A program made the translations under genes and the position numbers. Positions 32,301 through 34,845 of a stretch of DNA of 34,845 nucleotides are shown here, piece after piece. Origin of the DNA: a virus; IMG/VR virus record IMGVR_UViG_3300009181_000195, positions 1-34,845 of that record, one strand, 5' to 3'. A model generated the notes under the pieces. That model was not told where the DNA came from. It was given only the letters and a program-made list of their open reading frames with translations, and ran no database searches. Every line of letters starts with the position of its first letter. Position 1 is the stretch's first letter.

Positions 32301-33532
32301 CTAGCCCCACTAACAAATAATGAACCGGTAAATTGAGAACCACTATCTACAGAAACAACAATAAATCCAAAATTTGGAGATACAGATGCTGTTACAGAAC
32401 CGCTTGTAATTAAAGTACTTAATAAAGCATCGGGTGATAGTGCTGAACGAGGTATATCGGATAAACCCTTACCACTACCACTAAAGAATGAACCAGTTTC
32501 AACTCTAATATATCCACCACTTACAAATAAACTACCACTAAATTGTGAACCAATATTAATTGATTCTACTTTAAATCCAAAATTAGGTGATGTTGATGCA
32601 GTTACACTACCACTAGCTATTAATGTTGCTGTTAATGCATCAGGTGTTAATGCTGACCTAGGAATATCAAATAAACCTCTACCACTACCAGTAAACATTG
32701 ATGCGGATACTGAAAAATCAAATTGTGCAAATGTATTAACTTTAAATCCAGTATTTGGTGCAATAGATGCCGTTGTAGAACCACTAGCTATTAATGTTGC
32801 TGTTAATGCAGGTAAATTAAATAATCCACCACCATCTCCAGTAAATAAAGATGCTGATATACTACCAGTTATTCTAACACTACCAGTAAATTCAGAACCA
32901 CGTAATGCCGATTCAACTTTGAAACCATAATCCGGAGTTACCGATGCAGTTACACTACCACTAGCTATTCTAAATGCATCTCCACTAAATGCCGAACGAG
33001 GAATATTAAATAAACCACCACCATCTCCAGTAAATGAACCAGATATAGAAGCTGTTATTTGTTGTGCTTTAAGTGAACCAGTTATTATAACACTTCCACT
33101 AATATTTAGAGAACCAGTTATTTGCTGTACATCGGATATATCATCACCAAATTTATTTGAACCGGATGAATATATTACAGATGATGAAATATAGGATAAT
33201 ATTAATTGCTCCGCATATATAGAATCTCTTACATATAAATTTCCTTGAATTGATGTATTTGTATTTACTTGTAATCCTAAATTTGGGGAAATTGATGCAG
33301 TTGCCGAACCAGATGCTATTTGTTTAGCAGTTGGTGCAAATTGTATAAATCCTCTATTTCCTTCACTATCTGATACAAGAATAGCTGGATTATCATAAAG
33401 AGAGGCTGAAAATGATGGTACACCAAAATTCGGCTCCGCTTGAGATGGGTCAAGAAACTGATATCTGTCTGCGGTTACATTTTTTGGGGATACTACTCTT
33501 ACCCTTCCTGTTAATAAATTACTTATTGCCAT
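23351..33532 (-). CDS. Giant collagen-like tail fibre with two cupredoxin-like domains, 3393 aa
   Basis: This is the largest gene of the window (10.2 kb). Domains in order: a short N-terminal part (1-80) with VRVVSPKNVTADRYQFLDP; then 22 copies of a beta module keyed by SGSVTASVSP (80-1860), many followed by GSFFSGSGKGLFDIPRSAL; within this array two cupredoxin-like domains at about 485-590 and 1110-1215; a fibre region with conserved-looking strands (1860-2190), including YIPQPETSLTQTVGFSNVSD; a collagen-like Gly-X-Y block of about 1050 residues (2190-3245); and a C-terminal beta tip (3245-3393) with LTGTTDNGIITY and a domain ending TTYYGFVVGKNLS. No protease or lyase motif is seen. It is probably a trimeric long tail fibre. 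Unlike the 2651-aa fibre it lacks the S74 domain, so the C-terminal tip must fold in another way. Two TATTTATA elements precede the ATG. A GGGAAAG before the start is the closest thing to a ribosome-binding site in the window. Confidence 0.9.
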   Translation of the reverse strand: MAISNLLTGRVRVVSPKNVTADRYQFLDPSQAEPNFGVPSFSASLYDNPAILVSDSEGNRGFIQFAPTAKQIASGSATASISPNLGLQVNTNTSIQGNLYVRDSIYAEQLILSYISSSVIYSSGSNKFGDDISDVQQITGSLNISGSVIITGSLKAQQITASISGSFTGDGGGLFNIPRSAFSGDAFRIASGSVTASVTPDYGFKVESALRGSEFTGSVRITGSISASLFTGDGGGLFNLPALTATLIASGSTTASIAPNTGFKVNTFAQFDFSVSASMFTGSGRGLFDIPRSALTPDALTATLIASGSVTASTSPNFGFKVESINIGSQFSGSLFVSGGYIRVETGSFFSGSGKGLSDIPRSALSPDALLSTLITSGSVTASVSPNFGFIVVSVDSGSQFTGSLFVSGARGIELASGSSYSGSGARLFDIPIKALKDLDLSKIGSGSVTASISPDYGLRVNTFSTFSGSMIISSSATYYATESLNTNFNVTNASTLAYTFADAAFGNNPTLNLVRGLSYTFNINASGHPFYIKTISSTGTGNLYNTGVTNNGTDNGTITFVVPYDAPNTLYYNCQFHLAMAGTINIVDSIIQRPAEFKIISDTEIIGTTNITGSLIVGKEVVFKSTVTASMFSGSGKGLFDIPRSAFTGDSTRIASGSITASVDPDYGFRVETNKTNISGSVVYGSQFTSSVDISGSLRANIIISNEISSSNISGSFQGDGSRLTNIIVPPQVATKIISGSVTASVAPNLGFVVTSTDFGSTIIGGLGITGSLFVSGNISLGSGSFFSGSGEKLFNIPRTALTPDALLSTFIASGSVTASVSPLYGFKIESTEKGTQFSGSLFISGAGVFLNSGSFSGSGKNLFDIPISALSNLDTSKIFSGSVTASISPNKGFQVFANTSNFSGSISASVFSGSGAGLFDIPRSALSSEVFRIVSGSVTASVSPNDGFKVESLESGSQFTGSLFVNYGNIRVGTGSFFSGSGAGLKDIPRSALTLDALISTEIKSGSVTASVSPNFGFRVISIDSGSQFSGSLFVSGGYIRVETGSFFSGSGAGLSDIPESALSFKINRIASGSATASISPDYGLRVNTFSTISGSFIVSSSARAIPDYEIDKVFIVTNDGSGLYNISNALVSGSNPTLTLVRNLNYTFNVKAVGHPFLIKTVNSTGPSNTYDTWVTNNGADNGTINFLVSGSAPNTLYYNCQFHSSMAGTINVVDALYVPAEIKLIGETKVIGNVTASMFSGSGKGLFDIPQSAISGDTVRIASGSVTASVSPNFGFRVASFVSGSDFSGSIRIDSSSFLYAVGTYLRQIPRAALTEDALVSSEIKSGSVTASVSPDFGFRVTTPFTSSIDESGSFTTQIGSRFTGSVDISGSLFVNDVSGAIYIGSSSFIYGTGTYLRNIPRSALTEDALISTEIKSGSVTASVSPVFGFRVIAANIFSGSNFGSQFTGSVDVSGSLRAFNFIGDGSQLTNVQATAAPLIASGSATASVQSGNTFIITTGATGSGLDYQIGTLITGSVDVSGSLKAQFILGDGRYISNVQAAAAPFIGSGSATASVQSGNSFVVTTGATGSAIGSRFTGSIDVSGSVKAFSFSGDGSQLTNVQASAAPLIASGSATASVQSGIQFVVTTKGTFSSVGSNSGSYYGSIFTGSVNISGSISASRFEGDGGGLFNIPASALQDLQLDRIQSGSGKAIISPNQLNVNTAITAALYIGDGGGLFNIPANALQDLKLDRIQSGSAQGIISPNKGFEVNTSVRIFSGSLTVSGSVFVSGGNMVLQSGSAYVGDGSGLTNISLANISFETFILKSGSFTASISPDKGFIVNASASIWGDVYVGNNLRANKITGSTSIYSPIVSGGLLGTYAYQGNGPTASIDYNILRFDPTRGHYIPQPETSLTQTVGFSNVSDLTVIHNLNILYPIVQVYATGSEDQIMAGTIKSIDANTIQVKFSGLTSGHVVIGSGGSLISGTIQGDRVIGSVLSASYALVAETAKNVTGFDSASLSALSDIQNLVRNSQTSSMAVFSAVSSSYALTASYALNAGAGGGTELFIYQTSSLVKAQVGKIHFTGSGVDVTSSGSNGVLVTILGGGGALDTTNFIQKTQTASMFVGTASLAYTASYAMFALSSGNTDTASFLQINKDQTINASLTISGSLGVSGSLSINALISGSSEDVVVWNSITKRLEKRNIAGVQGSSGTGGSAGTAGSAGSTGSAGTSGTSGESGSSGTSGTTGSDGTSGTSGTSGSNGSSGTSGTSGTTGSDGTSGTSGTSGTSGTSGTSGTTGSDGTSGTSGTSGTTGSDGTSGTSGTSGTSGTSGSSGTSGTSGTSGTSGTSATSGTSGTSGTSGSSGSSGTSGTSGSTGSSGTAGSSGTSGSSGTSGSSGTSGTSGSTGSSGTSGTSGSTGTGGSSGTSGTAGTSGSTGTGGSSGSSGTSGTSGSSGAAGSSGTSGSGGTSGSGGSSGTSGSSGTSGTSGTSGSDGISGTSGTSGSSGTSGSSGTSGTTGSAGTSGTSGSTGSSGTTGSAGTSGSSGTSGTSGSSGTSGTSGTTGSAGTSGTSGSDGSSGTSGSSGTSGTSGTSGSGGTTGSAGTSGTSGTSGSDGTSGTSGTNGSGGSSGTSGIGTNGTSGTSGTSGTSGSDGTSGTSGTNGSNGTSGTNGSAGTSGASGSNGTSGTSGSNGTSGASGSNGTSGTSGTSGISGSDGTSGTSGSNGTSGTSGSNGTSGTSGTSGTSGTNGSAGTSGTSGSNGSSGTSGSNGTSGTSGTSGTSGTSGINGSNGTSGTSGLDGTYFGSSGTSGTSGSSGTSGVSGTSGTSGLNGTFFGSSGTSGTSGTSGTSGINGSDGTSGTSGQNGTSGTSGTSGLNGTFFGSSGTSGSGGSSGTSGAGTSGTSGTSGTSGTSGLNGTFFGSSGTSGGDGTSGTSGAGTSGTSGTSGTSGTSGLDGTFFGSSGTSGSDGTSGTSGAGTSGTSGMDGTSGTSGLDGTFFGSSGTSGESGSSGTSGESGTSGTSGVSGSSGTSGTSGLDGTLFGSSGTSGTSGTSGSAGTSGSSGTSGTSGLDGTLFGSSGTSGTSGTSGVSGSSGTSGTSGTSGTSGLNGTMFGSSGTSGTSGTSGVSGTSGTSGTSGTSGTSGLNGTMFGSSGTSGINGSTGNAGVDGTSGTSGTNAPGFSSGTSGTSGVSGTAGTSGTNAPGYSSGTSGTSGQTGTSGINGTSGTNAPGFSSGTSGTSGATGTSGTSAPGITSGTSGSSGFGLTGTTDNGIITYNATPVGANVESNLIFDGTTLSVVGNISSTTFRETYNNLGTGGSVTLDLSTANNFRRQFNGTATISLVNAPASNAFGFTFVSVNAGAYSITWPVSVKWTGGIAPILTSSGTDVLTFFTFDNGTTYYGFVVGKNLS
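23800..26960 (-). repeat. Long collagen-like Gly-X-Y coding repeat (about 350 triplets) in the 3393-aa fibre
   Basis: The block encodes GTSGTSGSSG-type triplets with Thr/Ser in X and Ser/Thr/Ala in Y and almost no proline. Regular interruptions occur in its second half: ten copies of GL[DN]GT[YFLM]FGSSG, then four copies of the G-T-[NS]-A-P-G type close to the tip. The DNA is a degenerate 9-base tandem repeat. On the opposite strand it leaves very long open frames made of proline-valine repeats, which are a by-product. Confidence 0.93.
29880..30190 (-). other. Second cupredoxin-like domain of the 3393-aa fibre (residues about 1110-1215)
   Basis: The motifs are GHPFLIKT with His1158 and LYYNCQFHSSMAGTINVVD with Cys1204, His1207 and Met1210. 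This is the His, Cys-x2-His-x2-Met ligand set of type 1 copper proteins such as amicyanin. A hydrophobic strand NPTLTLVRNLNYTFNV leads in. Confidence 0.75.
31770..32080 (-). other. First cupredoxin-like domain of the 3393-aa fibre (residues about 485-590)
   Basis: The motifs are GHPFYIKT with His529 and LYYNCQFHLAMAGTINIVD with Cys575, His578 and Met581. Ligand spacing is identical to that of the second copy (46 residues from the first His to Cys). All four expected copper ligands are kept. Confidence 0.75.
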
Positions 33533-33553
33533 GCGTTACTTTCCCAGCTTTGT

Positions 33554-33561
33554 TATAAATA
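33554..33561 (-). promoter_or_regulatory. Putative late promoter element, proximal copy (TATTTATA)
   Basis: The sense sequence CTATATTTATAAC ends 21 nt before the ATG of the 3393-aa fibre. Confidence 0.5.
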
Positions 33562-33573
33562 TAGAGAATCCCT

Positions 33574-33581
33574 TATAAATA
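33574..33581 (-). promoter_or_regulatory. Putative late promoter element, distal copy (TATTTATA)
   Basis: The sense sequence TTGATATTTATAAGG lies 20 bp upstream of the proximal copy, and is the only tandem pair in the window. Confidence 0.45.
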
Positions 33582-33600
33582 TCAATCAATGATATTATTG

Positions 33601-34518
33601 TTATTCATTCGCACTTTCTAACAAGGAAAGAACTACGGTCAAATCAGTTGAACCAGATACTATAAAACCATATGTTTCTTCTAATACTAATTTACCAGAA
33701 ACCACCGGTGAAAGTGAATCTGCTGGCGGTATTGTTACGTTTGTTACTAATCTTACAGCTTCTTGCTCTACCAATACAGGAGCTTCAATAGTTTTTTTAA
33801 TTATATCTACTAAAGAATTTACAACATATATAGATGCTGATATTCCCGATTGCGTTCCATTTGTAAATCCACTTAATACGGATTGTGTAACTCCACTTTG
33901 AAATAATAATGGTGAATCGGTAGAACCAGTTACAGATTGGTTTTTTATAATTTGATTTGATAATACTTTTAGGTAATCTAATGCAAATATAGATGCAGAA
34001 TATTCTGTTGTATCAATTGCAGATACACCATTTTTATCAAAATAAGCTTTTGCTGCTTTATTTGTTCTAATTGTTGTATTATTAGCTATGTCATATTTTA
34101 TTGCATCAACATCATCTAAAGTATTTTGTTCAAAATAGTCAGATATAAAAGTATATGGAGTTTCGGATAAATTATTTTGGTATGATGTGTATGCTGCTAT
34201 TTCTTTTCTCAAAAATTGTCTATTTGAATTAAGTAATATAGATGCACTAGCAAAACTTCCACTAAAATTTAATAATGATACAGAAGAACTTACAAATGAA
34301 CTACCGCTGTATATTGCCCCAAATTGAGGTACGGGTATTTCTTTATTAGATGTTACAAATATAGTAACAGGTTGAGTTATTAAACTATTATTTGTAATTT
34401 GACAAGATAATACAATCGATGATACGCCATCGGGTGTTGTATATATTTCATCAGGTTCTCCAGTCAATCCTGTTACTACTGACTGAAACCGATTTAAAGG
34501 TACGAATACTGTTGCCAT
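33601..34518 (-). CDS. Virion structural protein with split beta domain and helical insert, 305 aa
   Basis: The N-terminal 45 residues have the pattern EIYTTPDGVSSIVLSCQI followed by PVTIFVTSNKEIPVP, like the 110-aa protein, and the last 50 residues complete a beta sheet with SGKLVLEETYGFIVSGSTDL and VVLSLLESANE. Between them lies a largely helical region (about residues 98-205) with FLRKEIAAYTSYQNN, VDAIKYDI, KAAKAYFD and FALDYLKVLSNQIIKNQ. This resembles a domain found in structural proteins of T4-type cyanophages and pelagiphages, where an insert carrying a conserved D-AI-YDI element occurs. It probably belongs to the fibre-attachment or neck-type proteins; no precise role is known. The leader AAAAATAAAAAGAA is purine-rich without a proper Shine-Dalgarno sequence. 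The gene follows the partial gene by 26 nt. Confidence 0.72.
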   Translation of the reverse strand: MATVFVPLNRFQSVVTGLTGEPDEIYTTPDGVSSIVLSCQITNNSLITQPVTIFVTSNKEIPVPQFGAIYSGSSFVSSSVSLLNFSGSFASASILLNSNRQFLRKEIAAYTSYQNNLSETPYTFISDYFEQNTLDDVDAIKYDIANNTTIRTNKAAKAYFDKNGVSAIDTTEYSASIFALDYLKVLSNQIIKNQSVTGSTDSPLLFQSGVTQSVLSGFTNGTQSGISASIYVVNSLVDIIKKTIEAPVLVEQEAVRLVTNVTIPPADSLSPVVSGKLVLEETYGFIVSGSTDLTVVLSLLESANE

Positions 34519-34544
34519 TTCTTTTTATTTTTTTCTTTTCTTTT

Positions 34545-34845
34545 TTATATTTGTAGTGCTAATGAGAACGGAGTTACTAATGAGAATAGAGATTTACTAA
34601 ATGTTCTACCCACCAAAGTACCCGTTGCCTGATTAATACTCAATCCAGTACCAATTCTAAAGTCACCAGTTTCGTTACCAGATGTAAAGTAGATTCTACC
34701 TCCACCCAATTCCGTAATTTCATATAATGGGTTTGCAACACCACTACCACCCTGATTTGGAGGAAGTGCTTTGAATGTTACACCACTACCATTATAAGAA
34801 TAGTCAATACCAGTTGCCACAATCAATGAACCAAATGCTTCAACG
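34545..34845 (-). CDS. 3' end of a virion structural/fibre protein (truncated by the window edge)
   Basis: The frame stays open to base 34845, so the visible 99 codons are only the C-terminus. The first methionine-like codon (TTG at 34826) is internal and should not be used as the start. The text contains FKALPPNQGGSGV, then ITELGGGRIYFTSGNETGDFRIG, and INQATGTLVGRTFSKSLFSLV. This GRIY-TSGN-GDFRIG-INQATGT pattern marks the closing domain of large structural proteins in cyanophage-like myoviruses, often annotated as tail fibre or structural protein. The true length and N-terminus are unknown from this window. It ends 26 nt before the 305-aa gene. Confidence 0.75.
   Translation of the reverse strand, partial: VEAFGSLIVATGIDYSYNGSGVTFKALPPNQGGSGVANPLYEITELGGGRIYFTSGNETGDFRIGTGLSINQATGTLVGRTFSKSLFSLVTPFSLALQI

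Larger units (their letters stand above)
28050..33330 (-). repeat. Array of 22 SGSVTASVSP beta modules in the 3393-aa fibre
   Basis: Each module begins with a variant of RIASGSVTASVSPNFGFRV, continues with a SGS/TGSLFVSG strand pair, and usually ends in GSFFSGSGKGLFDIPRSAL. Module length ranges from about 50 to 110 residues. Some pairs are nearly identical in DNA, for instance the stretches around 30389-30430 and 32490-32530, which points to recent duplication. A single copy of the module (SGSATAIISPNRGLEI) is also present in the 2651-aa fibre. Confidence 0.88.

Noticed and set aside
9375-33581. T4-type late promoters TATAAATA on the plus strand
   Set aside because: The octamer appears on the plus strand but no plus-strand genes follow. 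Its constant distance to minus-strand starts shows that the functional reading is TATTTATA in the minus direction.
34545-34826. A complete 93-aa gene starting at TTG 34826
   Set aside because: The frame is open through the window edge with matching family sequence (VEAFGS) before the TTG, so it is the end of a longer gene.

Overview
The window is a phage virion-structure cluster: the tail, baseplate and fibre genes of a contractile-tailed (T4-type myovirus layout) phage. All 17 supportable protein genes lie on the minus strand, so transcription runs from high to low coordinates. Recognition comes from the tail sheath (774 aa), a tail tube protein of 162 aa (T4 gp19 is about the same size), a T4 gp26-type baseplate gene, a tape-measure protein, a LysM baseplate protein, a gp27-type hub and an S74 chaperone-tipped fibre. 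The DNA is AT-rich with very short intergenic gaps. The sequence names no host. Nearly every gene lacks a Shine-Dalgarno sequence and has an A-rich leader instead, and the recurrent promoter-like motif resembles the Bacteroidota -7 element (TAnnTTTG). A Bacteroidota host is therefore the best guess, but it is an inference.

Layout in transcription order. (1) 34845-33601: the 3' end of a virion structural protein, then a 305-aa structural protein. (2) 33532-21991: a giant 3393-aa fibre (22 copies of a short beta module, two cupredoxin-like domains, about 1050 residues of collagen-like Gly-X-Y and a C-terminal tip), a 300-aa PKD plus BspA-type leucine-rich-repeat protein, and a 147-aa tail-assembly-chaperone-like protein. 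(3) 21941-12909: two small structural proteins, a second giant fibre of 2651 aa (two collagen-like blocks, about eight FYD-NNT modules, C-terminal S74 auto-processing chaperone) and a 143-aa unknown. (4) 12865-12461: a small protein with a dockerin-like calcium loop. (5) 12321-9457: sheath and tube, closed by a strong terminator. (6) 9347-8399: gp26-like gene and an overlapping second ORF, probably joined by programmed frameshifting and closed by a terminator that contains the stop codon. (7) 8331-159: a small gene, tape measure, probable tube initiator, LysM protein, hub and a 119-aa unknown. (8) 116-1: the 5' half of what looks like a phage-encoded tmRNA, running off the window.

The genes fit together as one machine. 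The hub, LysM and initiator proteins nucleate the tail, the tape measure and its frameshifted chaperone set its length, tube and sheath polymerise around it, and the two giant collagen-like fibres with their accessory proteins are the likely host-recognition apparatus. These two fibre genes take up about 52% of the window. A TATTTATA-type element sits 20-27 nt before the start codon of most leading genes and 8 nt before the tmRNA 5' end, and is the likely late promoter. No intergenic stretch exceeds 300 bases.
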